Positions 48,554-56,516 of a stretch of DNA of 64,000 bases are shown here, piece after piece. Under the pieces are notes generated by a model. It saw nothing but the letters and a program-made list of their open reading frames with translations. It had not been told where the DNA came from and did not search any database. Where the stretch lies: positions 120,239-184,238 of the forward strand of contig CAWEPQ010000003.1 of the NCBI GenBank assembly GCA_963811055.1, written 5' to 3'. Both the position numbers and the translations under genes were made by a program. How positions within the stretch are numbered: position 1 is the stretch's first letter; each line of letters opens with the position of its first letter. This DNA comes from JACVRW01 sp963811055 (lineage in GTDB: Bacteria; Actinomycetota; Thermoleophilia; Solirubrobacterales; Thermoleophilaceae).

Positions 48554-49959
48554 GCCGTCCCGCCGAGTGCTGCCGGCGCGGGGGCCGACTCGGAAGGGGC
48601 GAGCACCCGCACCCGCCCGAGCGCCAGTCCGAGCAGCGCCGTGACCACGGTGGTGCCCGCCATCAGCCGCCAGGCATCGTGGAAGGCGCCTGCGGGGTCC
48701 GCCGGAGAGGCGCCGTCCAGCACCGCCACCAGCACGGCTATTCCGAGCACCGCGCCCACCTGGCGCAGGCAGGCGAGCACCGCGCTGCCGGTGGCGAAGC
48801 GCGCCGGTGGCAGTCCGGCCACCGCGGCGCTGCCCCAGGCGGCGAAGCTGAAGCCCACGCCACTGCCGGTGAGCAACTGCCCCGGAAGCAGCTCACTCAC
48901 GTAGTCCGGCGTCGCGTCCATCGACCCGGCGAGGAAGAGACAGCCGGCCGCGAAGAGCAGGGCTCCGGGCACCGCCACCACGCGCTGGCCGAAGCGGTCG
49001 GCGAGCAGGCCCGCCACCGGAGCGGTGAGCGCGGCCATGGCCGGCGCGGGCGTGACGGCCACGCCCGCCTCGAGGATCGTCCATCCCCAGACCTCGGTGG
49101 TGAAGAGGATGTTGGCGAGCAGCAGGGCGTAGAACGCGGCCGAGAAGGTGAACATGCCCGCGTTGGCCACCGCGAACGAGCGGACGCGGAAGAGGCTCAG
49201 CTCGATCACGGGCGAGGGGTGGCGCGCCGAGCGCCAGACCACGAGTGGCAGCAGCGCCAGACCCACGCCGAGCGCACCCAGCACGCGCGTGCTGCCCCAG
49301 CCCCAGTCCGGCCCCTCGACGATGCCGAGCGCCACGAGTCCCACGCCGGCGCCCAGCATCAGGGTGCCGAGCGCGTCGGGGAGCCGCGCACCCTCGGGCT
49401 CGCGGATCTCGCGCAGCAGCCGCCGGGCCGGCACGAGCGCGGCGATGCCGATCGGGATGTTCACGAAGAAGGCCCAGCGCCAACCGCCCCAGTCCACGAG
49501 CACGCCGCCGAGCGACGGCCCGAGCGCGGCCGCCACGGCGCCGGTGGCGGTCCAGATGGCGGTGGCGGTGGCGCGCTGGTGGGCTGGGAACTCGGGAAGC
49601 AGGAGGCCGAGCGAGGTGGGCACGAGGATCGCGCCGCCCACGGCCTGGAGCATGCGCGCCGCCACCAGCATCTCCACCGATCCCGACACCCCGCAGAGCA
49701 CAGAGGCCACGAGGAAGATCACGATCCCCACCAGGAACATGCGCCGGCGGCCCACGATGTCCGCCACCCGGCCGGCGGGCACCAGCAGCGCGGCGAAGAG
49801 GATGTTGTAGGCGTTGAGCACCCACGAGAGCTCGGCGCGCGAGGCCTCGGCGAAGTCGCGCTCGAGGTCCGGGAAGGCCACGTTGACGATCGTGACGTCG
49901 AGGAAGCCCATGAACACGGCGACCCCGGTGACCGCGAGTACCTTCCACTTGCGCTCCAT
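48550..49959 (-). CDS. MFS drug efflux transporter (DHA2/EmrB type)
   Basis: A 469-residue permease with about 14 helices. FMGFLDVTIVNVAFPDLERDF is the DHA2 helix 1 signature and ADIVGRRRMFLVG the loop 2-3 motif. SLGLLLPEFPAHQRATATAIWTATGAVAAALGPSLGG is motif C. It exports drugs using the proton gradient. ATG 49959 is chosen; the frame upstream reads into the intergenic operator. Divergent from an HxlR regulator gene which probably represses it. Confidence 0.9.
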   Translation of the reverse strand: MERKWKVLAVTGVAVFMGFLDVTIVNVAFPDLERDFAEASRAELSWVLNAYNILFAALLVPAGRVADIVGRRRMFLVGIVIFLVASVLCGVSGSVEMLVAARMLQAVGGAILVPTSLGLLLPEFPAHQRATATAIWTATGAVAAALGPSLGGVLVDWGGWRWAFFVNIPIGIAALVPARRLLREIREPEGARLPDALGTLMLGAGVGLVALGIVEGPDWGWGSTRVLGALGVGLALLPLVVWRSARHPSPVIELSLFRVRSFAVANAGMFTFSAAFYALLLANILFTTEVWGWTILEAGVAVTPAPAMAALTAPVAGLLADRFGQRVVAVPGALLFAAGCLFLAGSMDATPDYVSELLPGQLLTGSGVGFSFAAWGSAAVAGLPPARFATGSAVLACLRQVGAVLGIAVLVAVLDGASPADPAGAFHDAWRLMAGTTVVTALLGLALGRVRVLAPSESAPAPAALGGTA

Positions 49960-49967
49960 CACGGATA

Positions 49968-50014
49968 GTTGTTTCACGCAACCGACGAGGAGAATGTGCG
50001 TTGCGTCACACAAC
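49968..50014. promoter_or_regulatory. 15-bp inverted-repeat operator between HxlR and MFS genes
   Basis: The arms at 49968-49982 (GTTGTTTCACGCAAC) and 50000-50014 (GTTGCGTCACACAAC) are inverted repeats matching at 13 of 15 positions, separated by 17 nt. The right arm covers the -35 box and part of the spacer of the HxlR promoter, the left arm is just upstream of the MFS start. This placement fits a site where the HxlR protein shuts off both genes. Confidence 0.65.
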
Positions 50015-50029
50015 TCACCCCCGTACAAT
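50001..50029 (+). promoter_or_regulatory. Sigma-70-type promoter of the HxlR gene, leaderless
   Basis: TTGCGT (50001-50006) and TACAAT (50024-50029) are separated by 17 bp, close to consensus. The GTG start codon at 50037 begins 8 bases after the last base of the -10 box, where transcription should start, and there is no Shine-Dalgarno. The mRNA is therefore probably leaderless. Confidence 0.7.
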
Positions 50030-50036
50030 CAGCCTC

Positions 50037-50498
50037 GTGCTGCCCCGTACCTATGAGGGCCAGGCCTGCTCGATAGCCCGCGCGCTCGAGCTGGTGGGGG
50101 ACCGCTGGACCATGCTCGTGATCCGCGAGGCGTTCCTGGGCACGCGCCGCTTCGACGACTACCAGCGCAGGCTCGGGTGTGCGCGCAACGTGCTCACCGA
50201 CAGGCTCAACAGGCTGGTGGAGGTGGGGATCCTGGCCAAGGAGCCCTACCAGGAGCGCCCGCCTCGCCACGAGTACCGCCTCACGCGGCAGGGCGTCGAG
50301 CTGTGGCCGGCGATGATGTCGCTCAAGACCTGGGGCGACCGCTACCTGGCGCCAGACGGACCGCCGGTGCTGATCCTCCACCGCGACTGCGGCGGAGAGC
50401 TCGACGAGCGGCTGCACTGCTCGCGCTGCGGCGCCGAGCTCGGACCCGCCGACGTGCTGGCGGAAGCCGGGCCGGGCGCGGTCGCCGGCGCGGCCTGA
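50037..50498 (+). CDS. HxlR-family transcriptional regulator
   Basis: A 153-residue winged-helix regulator. CSIARALELVGDRWTMLVIREAFLGTRRFDDYQRRLGCARNVLTDRLNRLVEVGIL is the HxlR DNA-binding domain with the single Cys near the start that senses electrophiles in some relatives. The C-terminal tail adds a zinc-ribbon-like CGGELDERLHCSRCGAEL with four cysteines. It faces the MFS gene across a shared operator. Confidence 0.9.
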   Translation: MLPRTYEGQACSIARALELVGDRWTMLVIREAFLGTRRFDDYQRRLGCARNVLTDRLNRLVEVGILAKEPYQERPPRHEYRLTRQGVELWPAMMSLKTWGDRYLAPDGPPVLILHRDCGGELDERLHCSRCGAELGPADVLAEAGPGAVAGAA

Positions 50499-50540
50499 CG
50501 CCTCAAGCCCCGAGCGCCGGATCCCGAAGGGGTAGTAGGG

Positions 50541-52298
50541 ATGGGACGCTCAGGGATCGCCGTGCTCGCGCTGGCGGCGCTCGCGCTGCTGGCTCCGCCT
50601 GCGCTCGCCGCCCCGCTCAACCGGCCTGACGATCCCGTGGTGATCACCGGCGCGGGCGTGCCCTCGCTCACCGGTGCGGCGCCGGCCAAGATCCTGGCCT
50701 TCGCGTGGTCCGGCAGCTGGGACCAGATCCCAGTGCAGGTGGACGAGCGCAAGCTCTTCGATCTGCGGGTGGCCTACCCCACTCCATTCCCCGCGTGCTC
50801 GGACCCCTGCTACACGCCCTTCTCCACGCCGGCGAAGCTGCGCTATGCCGACCCCGGCACCCGGGTGGGCGCGGACACTGACCCGGCGCTCGACTCCGAC
50901 GACGAGATCGCGTTCATGGCCAGCGACACCGCCACCCAGGCGGGTCTCGCGGTGAGCGATCCCGCCGGCGTGGTGGCCGGCTCGCGCGTGGAGATCGCCG
51001 TGACCGACCCGCTCGACGGCGGCACGGGCTACGTCTACCTCTTCCGCCAGACCGGCTCGATCGACCCCGGCGCGGGCGAGCAGTACGTGAACTACAGCTT
51101 CAACCTGACCTCGGGCGCCTACCCATCGACCTACGACCACGCCACCGGCCTCAACCCCGAGACCTCCACCGTGGTCACGCCCAACTACACGCGCCGCTTC
51201 ACCGACCGCTGGCAGGAGACCGAGCTGAAGATCCTGCGCGGGCCGGCCACAGAGGCGGACATCCTCGACCGCAACGAGAACCAGTTCATCCCCGACTACT
51301 GCGGGCGCAGCCGGCTGACCTTCGCCCGGGGCGAGGGCGCGTTCCTGACCAACCGCAGCGGGCCCGTCCGCGCAATCCGCGCGTTCCTGGGCGCGAACAG
51401 CGGTCCGATGACCGAGCACCAGCAGATCTTCTACGCCGGCCGCGAGGAGGACACCACCTTCCTCAGGGTGCACGGGATCCCGGCGGTGATGAGCTTCCTC
51501 GACTACAGCGCGGGGGCCACCGGCATGACCTATCGCAACACCAACAACCCGTCCGGGGTGACCATCGACGGAGTGGCCGACTCGGTGGTGGCAGGGCCGC
51601 TCACCTGGGAGAGCGTGGACGGGGCGCAGGGAGCGCTCACGAGCGTCCACACCTGGAGCACATCGGTGGCGGCGAGCAAGTTCACCTCCTTTTACCGGGA
51701 CCTGGCCAGCCCGCCCGCGGGCCAGACCCCGTGCCAGGGGGACGGCGGGTTCTACGGCGCCAGCGGCCCCTACGTCAACGGCGCGATCAACTCGACCGAC
51801 GAGCCCTCCAACGGCAACGCCCCCGCCGACCGCCTGACCTCCACGCGCACCCTGTTCTTCGACGCGCCGGGCACCGCCAACGGCCCCCTGCGGCGCCAGC
51901 AGGTCACCGCCCGGCTGACCACCAACGTCGATCCGGTCGTCGTCACGCCGCCTCCGGTGGGAGGCCGGCCCCCGGTCAACCCCCCGCCGGTGATCGCCCC
52001 GCCCTTAGCCAGGCCCACGCCCGTCAAGCTCTCGCTGCGCCTCCGCTACCGCCGCGCGCCCGGCTGCTCGCGGCGTGCGGCCGTGCTCACCCTGGCGGGC
52101 ACCGGACTCGACCGCGTGCTGCGTGCGGGACTCGTTGCCCGTTCGCGGAAGCTGGGCACCGACCGCTCCCGGCCCTTCAGGCTCACCGTGACCAGGCAGC
52201 GCCTGCGCGGACACCGCCGCGGCCTCGTCCGGGTCGGCGCCAGGCTGCGTGGCGGAAAGCTCGTGGCGGTCACGCGCCGAGTGCGCGGCCTCTGCTGA
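50541..52298 (+). CDS. Large secreted protein of unknown function
   Basis: A 585-residue exported protein, not assigned. The signal peptide is IAVLALAALALLAPPALAAP. The body from about 25-455 is rich in Tyr, Thr and Asp with beta character (YVYLFRQTGSIDPGAGEQYVNYSF, TELKILRGPATEADILDRNENQFIP), no catalytic motif recognised. A proline-rich linker (VTPPPVGGRPPVNPPPV, about 465) leads to a basic C-terminal domain of about 100 residues with repeated R-x-R-L-R-G pieces that may bind the envelope. It starts 42 nt after the HxlR stop. Confidence 0.7.
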   Translation: MGRSGIAVLALAALALLAPPALAAPLNRPDDPVVITGAGVPSLTGAAPAKILAFAWSGSWDQIPVQVDERKLFDLRVAYPTPFPACSDPCYTPFSTPAKLRYADPGTRVGADTDPALDSDDEIAFMASDTATQAGLAVSDPAGVVAGSRVEIAVTDPLDGGTGYVYLFRQTGSIDPGAGEQYVNYSFNLTSGAYPSTYDHATGLNPETSTVVTPNYTRRFTDRWQETELKILRGPATEADILDRNENQFIPDYCGRSRLTFARGEGAFLTNRSGPVRAIRAFLGANSGPMTEHQQIFYAGREEDTTFLRVHGIPAVMSFLDYSAGATGMTYRNTNNPSGVTIDGVADSVVAGPLTWESVDGAQGALTSVHTWSTSVAASKFTSFYRDLASPPAGQTPCQGDGGFYGASGPYVNGAINSTDEPSNGNAPADRLTSTRTLFFDAPGTANGPLRRQQVTARLTTNVDPVVVTPPPVGGRPPVNPPPVIAPPLARPTPVKLSLRLRYRRAPGCSRRAAVLTLAGTGLDRVLRAGLVARSRKLGTDRSRPFRLTVTRQRLRGHRRGLVRVGARLRGGKLVAVTRRVRGLC

Positions 52299-52321
52299 GA
52301 TCGGCTAGAACAACACCCGGC

Positions 52322-52780
52322 GTGCAACTAGTCGATGGTGTCCATCACGTCACGTTCCTCACCGAGGACATGGATCGCCTGCTCGCCTTCTACGAGCGGG
52401 TGTTCGATGCCGAGGTGACGCTCGACATGACGGAGGAGGGCATTCGCCACGCGTTCCTCGTGGTGGGACCGACCACCGTCCTGCATCCGTTCCAGCTACC
52501 GGCGGAAATGGCGCCGCCCCCGCCCTCCCCGATGTTCAGCCGTGGCCGGCTCGACCACTTCGCGCTGCTGGCGCCGTCAGAGGAGGCCTTCAGGGAGCTG
52601 CGCCGCCGGATCGAGGCGGAGGGCGCGGCCGACGGCGACGTCCGTGACATGAAGAGCCTCTGGATCATGGGGTACTTCGACCCCGACGGAGCGGCGCACG
52701 AGGTGATGCTCAGGCGACCGGGAACCGTCGACGCCGACGTGCTCGAGCGCGCCGAGTGGACGACCGTGACGCTGAGCTAG
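52322..52780 (+). CDS. VOC-superfamily (glyoxalase/dioxygenase-like) protein
   Basis: A 152-residue single-module VOC protein. VHHVTFLTEDMDRLLAFYERVFDAEVTLD carries the first metal His, HFALLAP the second, and GYFDPDGAAHEVMLR the typical Glu-bearing strand. It may be a glyoxalase, dioxygenase or resistance protein. GTG 52322 is 10 nt after TAGAAC, without a Shine-Dalgarno. Stop CTAG is shared with the convergent SDR gene. Confidence 0.85.
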   Translation: MQLVDGVHHVTFLTEDMDRLLAFYERVFDAEVTLDMTEEGIRHAFLVVGPTTVLHPFQLPAEMAPPPPSPMFSRGRLDHFALLAPSEEAFRELRRRIEAEGAADGDVRDMKSLWIMGYFDPDGAAHEVMLRRPGTVDADVLERAEWTTVTLS

Positions 52781-53616
52781 GCCGGATCCACGCTGTCCAC
52801 GAACAGGTCCACGATCGGCTCGCCGCCCTCGACGTACATGTAGGGGCTGAAGTCCGTCACGCCCTCCTCCACCAGCACGTCCTCGCACAGGTAGGTGTTG
52901 CCCGTGCACTCCCGGCTCGGCCGCGTGACCACCGCGTAGGCGGCGTCCGCGTACAGCTCGGGCTTGCGCGCGCGCGCCATCGCCTCGTCGCCGCCCAGGA
53001 GGTTCTGCACGGCCGCGGTGGCGATGATCGTGCGCGGCCACAGCGCGTTCGAGGCAATTCCCGCTTCCCGCAGCTCGGTGGCGAAGCCGAGCGCGCACAG
53101 GCTCATGCCGTACTTGGCCACCGTGTAGCCCACGTGAGGAGCGAGCCAGCGCGGCTCGATCCCGATCGGAGGCGACAGGGTGAGGATGTGCGGGTTCTCG
53201 GCCTTGCGCAGGTGGGGGATGCACATCTTGCTGACGACGAAGGTCCCGCGGGTGTTGATGTCCTGCATCAGGTCGTAGCGCTTCATCTCGAGATCCTCGG
53301 TGCCGGCCAGGGCGATCGCCGACGCGTTGTTCACGCATACGTCGATCCCGCCGAAGCGCTCCACCGCCCGCGCCACCGCCGCCTCCACCTGATCCTCGTT
53401 CCGGATGTCCCCCACGATCGGCAGCGCGGATCCGCCCGCCTCCTCGATCTGCTCCGCCGCCGTGTAGACGGTGCCCTCGAGCTTGGGGTGTGGCTCCGCC
53501 GTCTTTGCGATCAGCGCCACGTTGGCCCCGTCGCGGGCGGCGCGAAGGGATATCGCCAGCCCGATGCCGCGGCTGGCGCCAGAGATGAACAGGGTCTTTC
53601 CCGCGAGGTCGGCCAT
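52777..53616 (-). CDS. Short-chain dehydrogenase/reductase (HSDL2-like)
   Basis: A 279-residue SDR. ISGASRGIGLAISL is the nucleotide-binding TGxxxGxG motif, NNASAI the second, Ser in ILTLSPP and the Tyr-x-x-x-Lys in YTVAKYG form the catalytic triad. The WLAPHVGY and ALWPRTIIATAAV segments match the hydroxysteroid-dehydrogenase-like protein 2 group. Cofactor NAD(P)H; substrate unknown. Convergent 4-nt overlap with the VOC gene. Confidence 0.92.
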   Translation of the reverse strand: MADLAGKTLFISGASRGIGLAISLRAARDGANVALIAKTAEPHPKLEGTVYTAAEQIEEAGGSALPIVGDIRNEDQVEAAVARAVERFGGIDVCVNNASAIALAGTEDLEMKRYDLMQDINTRGTFVVSKMCIPHLRKAENPHILTLSPPIGIEPRWLAPHVGYTVAKYGMSLCALGFATELREAGIASNALWPRTIIATAAVQNLLGGDEAMARARKPELYADAAYAVVTRPSRECTGNTYLCEDVLVEEGVTDFSPYMYVEGGEPIVDLFVDSVDPA

Positions 53617-53626
53617 GTGGCCGGGA

Positions 53627-53986
53627 CTAAACCAGACGGGCCTTGCGCGCGCACTCGATGCACAGCACGCTCTCGGGGGCGGCCCTCAGGCGCGCCACGG
53701 GAATCGGGTTCCCGCATGAGTCGCAGCTGCCGTAGCCACCCTCCTCGAGCTTCTCGAGCGCCCGGGCCACGCGTGCCTCACGGTGCTCGAGGTTCCCGCC
53801 CACCCCCACGTCCGTCAGCCGGCTCACGGCCTCGGCGGTTCCGTCGCCGATCCGCTTGCCGAACTGGAGCCCGGTGCCGCGCTCCGGCGGCAGCGCCAGC
53901 CGGGCGATCTGCTCGCGCAGGTCATCCAGGCGGGCGCGCAGGTCGCGCTCCACCTCGGCCAGATCGAGCTGGTCCTCAGGCGGCAA
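53627..53986 (-). CDS. DksA/TraR-type C4 zinc-finger protein
   Basis: About 119 residues. A coiled-coil region (VERDLRARLDDLREQIARL, then LEHREARVARALEKLEEGGYG) is followed by the four-Cys zinc finger CDSCGNPIPVARLRAAPESVLCIEC. It would bind RNA polymerase near the secondary channel, as DksA does, though without the full DksA helices. TTG 53986 is the start that least overlaps the monooxygenase gene upstream (11 bp); GTG 53953 is an alternative. It is the last gene of the long minus-strand operon. Confidence 0.8.
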   Translation of the reverse strand: MPPEDQLDLAEVERDLRARLDDLREQIARLALPPERGTGLQFGKRIGDGTAEAVSRLTDVGVGGNLEHREARVARALEKLEEGGYGSCDSCGNPIPVARLRAAPESVLCIECARKARLV

Positions 53987-55466
53987 CCCGGTCGGCCCCG
54001 TCCACGGCCTTCCGCGACGCCGAGAACTGGAGCGCCCCGTCCTCGATCCGGCCATGCCTCAGCTCGCGGAGGTCGAGCGGATAGTTCTGGTGGAGGCGCC
54101 AGGGCCGCTTCGACCCCTGCTTCGGGAGTTGGTCGAGCACGCGCAGGACGTAACCCGACGAGAAGTCGATGACCGGCTCCTCGGCGACCGAGGGGTCGCG
54201 GCACTCGGGCACACAGCTCACGTACCCGCGCTCGTCCATGTGGTTGAGCAGCCGGCACACGTAGTCGCAGGTCAGGTCGCACTTGAGCGTCCACGAGGCG
54301 TTGGTGTAGCCGATCGAGAACGCCATGTTCGGGACGCCGGTGAGCATCAGCCCCTTGTAGCTGAGCGTCTTGGCCAGCTCGACCTCCCGGCCGTCGACCG
54401 TCAGCTGCACGCCGCCCAGCAGCCTCATGTTCAGACCGGTGGCCGTGACAACCAGGTCAGCCTCCAGCTCCGCGCCCGACTCCAGCCGGAGGCCCTTCTC
54501 CGTGAAGGTCTCGATGCGATCGGTGACCACGGACGCGCGCCCGCTCCCGATGACCTCGAAGAGGTCCCCATCCGGCAACAGGCACAAGCGCTGGTCCCAT
54601 GGCTTGTAGGTGGGGTTGAAGTGGGTGTCGATGTCGTACCCCGCCGGGAGCCGCCGCTGCGCCCCCTTGCGGAGAAAGGCGCGCATCCTCTCCGGCCGGC
54701 GCCGGCAGAGCTGGAAGAACAGCATCGTGATCAGGACGTTCTTCCAGCGCACCAGGGAGTAAGCCGCCTTGGTCGGCAGCAGGCGTCGCACGACCTTTGC
54801 GATCGGGTCCACGGCCGGCAGCGCGGCCACGTAGCTCGGTGAGCGCTGGAGCATCGTCACGTGCGCCGCGCTCTCGGCCATCGCGGGCACGAGCGTGACC
54901 GCCGTGGCGCCGCTGCCGATCACGACCACGCGCTTGCCGGCGTAGTCCACGTTCTCGGGCCAGTGCTGCGGATGCACGATCCGACCGGCGAACCGCTCGG
55001 TGCCCTCGAACTCCGGCGTGTAGCCGGCGTCGTAGCGGTAGTAGCCGCTGCACATGAACAGGAAGCCGCAGGTCAGCGTCAGGGCCTCTGCGTCACGCTC
55101 GACCTCCACCGTCCAGCGCGCGTCGGCGCTCGACCATTCCGCCCGCACGACGCTGTGCCGGTAGCGGATCCTCTCCTCCACGCCGTAGGCGACGGCCGTC
55201 TCGCGCACGTACCTGAGGATCGACGGGCCGTCGGCGATCGACTCAGCCTCCTTCCAGGGCCGGAAGGCGTAGCCGAGCGTGAACATGTCCGAGTCCGAGC
55301 GAATGCCCGGATAGCGGAAGAGGTCCCAGGTGCCGCCGCTGTCCTCGCGAGCCTCGAGGACCGCGTAGGTCTTGCCGGGGCATTTCGTCTCCAGCTGGCA
55401 GGCGGCGCCGATGCCGGAGAGACCGGCGCCGACGACCAGCACATCGAGATGTTCGGGCGTGTCCAA
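53976..55466 (-). CDS. Flavin monooxygenase of Baeyer-Villiger type
   Basis: A 496-residue FAD/NADPH enzyme. VVGAGLSGIGAACQL binds FAD, and FAGRIVHPQHWP matches the Baeyer-Villiger fingerprint F-x-G-x-x-x-H-x-x-x-W-P exactly. VVVIGSGATAVTLVPAM binds NADPH. It inserts oxygen next to a ketone or oxidises nitrogen or sulfur. Being in the catabolic operon, it may act on a ring-derived ketone. It begins 20 nt after the MetE-like gene. Confidence 0.9.
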   Translation of the reverse strand: MDTPEHLDVLVVGAGLSGIGAACQLETKCPGKTYAVLEAREDSGGTWDLFRYPGIRSDSDMFTLGYAFRPWKEAESIADGPSILRYVRETAVAYGVEERIRYRHSVVRAEWSSADARWTVEVERDAEALTLTCGFLFMCSGYYRYDAGYTPEFEGTERFAGRIVHPQHWPENVDYAGKRVVVIGSGATAVTLVPAMAESAAHVTMLQRSPSYVAALPAVDPIAKVVRRLLPTKAAYSLVRWKNVLITMLFFQLCRRRPERMRAFLRKGAQRRLPAGYDIDTHFNPTYKPWDQRLCLLPDGDLFEVIGSGRASVVTDRIETFTEKGLRLESGAELEADLVVTATGLNMRLLGGVQLTVDGREVELAKTLSYKGLMLTGVPNMAFSIGYTNASWTLKCDLTCDYVCRLLNHMDERGYVSCVPECRDPSVAEEPVIDFSSGYVLRVLDQLPKQGSKRPWRLHQNYPLDLRELRHGRIEDGALQFSASRKAVDGADRVAA

Positions 55467-55486
55467 GGACCGCGTACGGTACTTGG

Positions 55487-56512
55487 CTATTGGCGGCCCT
55501 CCGCCCGCACCAGCTCAGCGCCCGCCACGAGGGACTCGAGCTTGCCGTACGCGCTGTCGCGCGGCAGGTACTTCATCCCGCAGTCTGGCGCGGCGATCAG
55601 CTCGTCGGGCCGTTTGTGCGGCAACGCCCTCCGGATGCGGTCCGCCACGGTGGCGGGCGTCTCCACACCCTCATCGCTCAGGTCGAGCACACCCAGGATC
55701 ACGGTCTTGTCGGGAAGCGTGTCGAGCACGGCCAGATCCAGCCCCGACTGCGCTGTTTCGATCGAGACCTGGGCACACGAGCAGTCGGTGAGTTCGGACA
55801 GGAACGAGTAGCCCTCGGGCCGCTCGTGGATGATCGCCGCGTAGCCGAAGCAGATGTGCAGGGCCGTCGTCGACTCGATTCCCTCCAAGGCCCGGTTGAC
55901 GGCGCGCACGCCGTAGCGCCGGGCCGCCTCCGGCCTGGCCTGAAGGTAGGGCTCGTCGATCTGCACGACGTCGGCCCCGGCGGCGGCCAGGTCGGCGATC
56001 TCCTCGTTGATCGCCGCGGCGTAGGCGAGGGCCAGCTCCTCGTCGGTCTCGTAGAAATCGTTCTGCGCCTGCTGCGACATCGTGAACGGTCCCGGCACGG
56101 TCATCTTGACCCTTCGGCTTGTGTTTGCCTTCAGGAACGCGAGGTCGCGGACCTGGACCGGCTCGGGGCGAGCGATCGTGCCGACGACGCGCGGGACCGG
56201 GTTGGGGTGGCCGCTGCGGTCGAGGGCTGTCCCGGGCCGGTCGACGTCGACGCCCTCGAGAGCGGTCGCGAAACGGTTCGAGTAGCTCTCGCGCCGCATC
56301 TCCCCGTCGGTCAGGATGTCGATGCCGGCCCGCTCCTGGTCGCGGATGGCCAACAGGGTCGCGTCGTCCTGCGCCTCCTCGAGATAGGCAGGGTCGACGC
56401 GCCAGAGCTCGCGCGCGCGGACCCGTGGCGGGAAGCGATCACGCAGGCGCTCTCGGTCGATCAGCCAGCTCGGCTGGGCGTACGATCCAACAAGCGTCGT
56501 CGGCAGACTCAT
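55487..56512 (-). CDS. MetE-like cobalamin-independent methyltransferase (C-terminal domain type)
   Basis: A 341-residue barrel of the MetE/UROD superfamily, lacking the N-terminal half of true MetE. LVGSYAQPSWL is the usual start. The zinc site is present: His-x-Cys in LHICFGY, Glu in VSIETAQSG and Cys in AAPDCGMKYLP. Stand-alone homologues transfer a methyl or alkyl group to a thiol (epoxyalkane:CoM transferase is one). Located in the catabolic operon, so it may remove a methyl group or couple a thiol to an intermediate. ATG 56512; the longer frame upstream is not family-like. Confidence 0.85.
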   Translation of the reverse strand: MSLPTTLVGSYAQPSWLIDRERLRDRFPPRVRARELWRVDPAYLEEAQDDATLLAIRDQERAGIDILTDGEMRRESYSNRFATALEGVDVDRPGTALDRSGHPNPVPRVVGTIARPEPVQVRDLAFLKANTSRRVKMTVPGPFTMSQQAQNDFYETDEELALAYAAAINEEIADLAAAGADVVQIDEPYLQARPEAARRYGVRAVNRALEGIESTTALHICFGYAAIIHERPEGYSFLSELTDCSCAQVSIETAQSGLDLAVLDTLPDKTVILGVLDLSDEGVETPATVADRIRRALPHKRPDELIAAPDCGMKYLPRDSAYGKLESLVAGAELVRAEGRQ

Positions 56513-56516
56513 CGCG

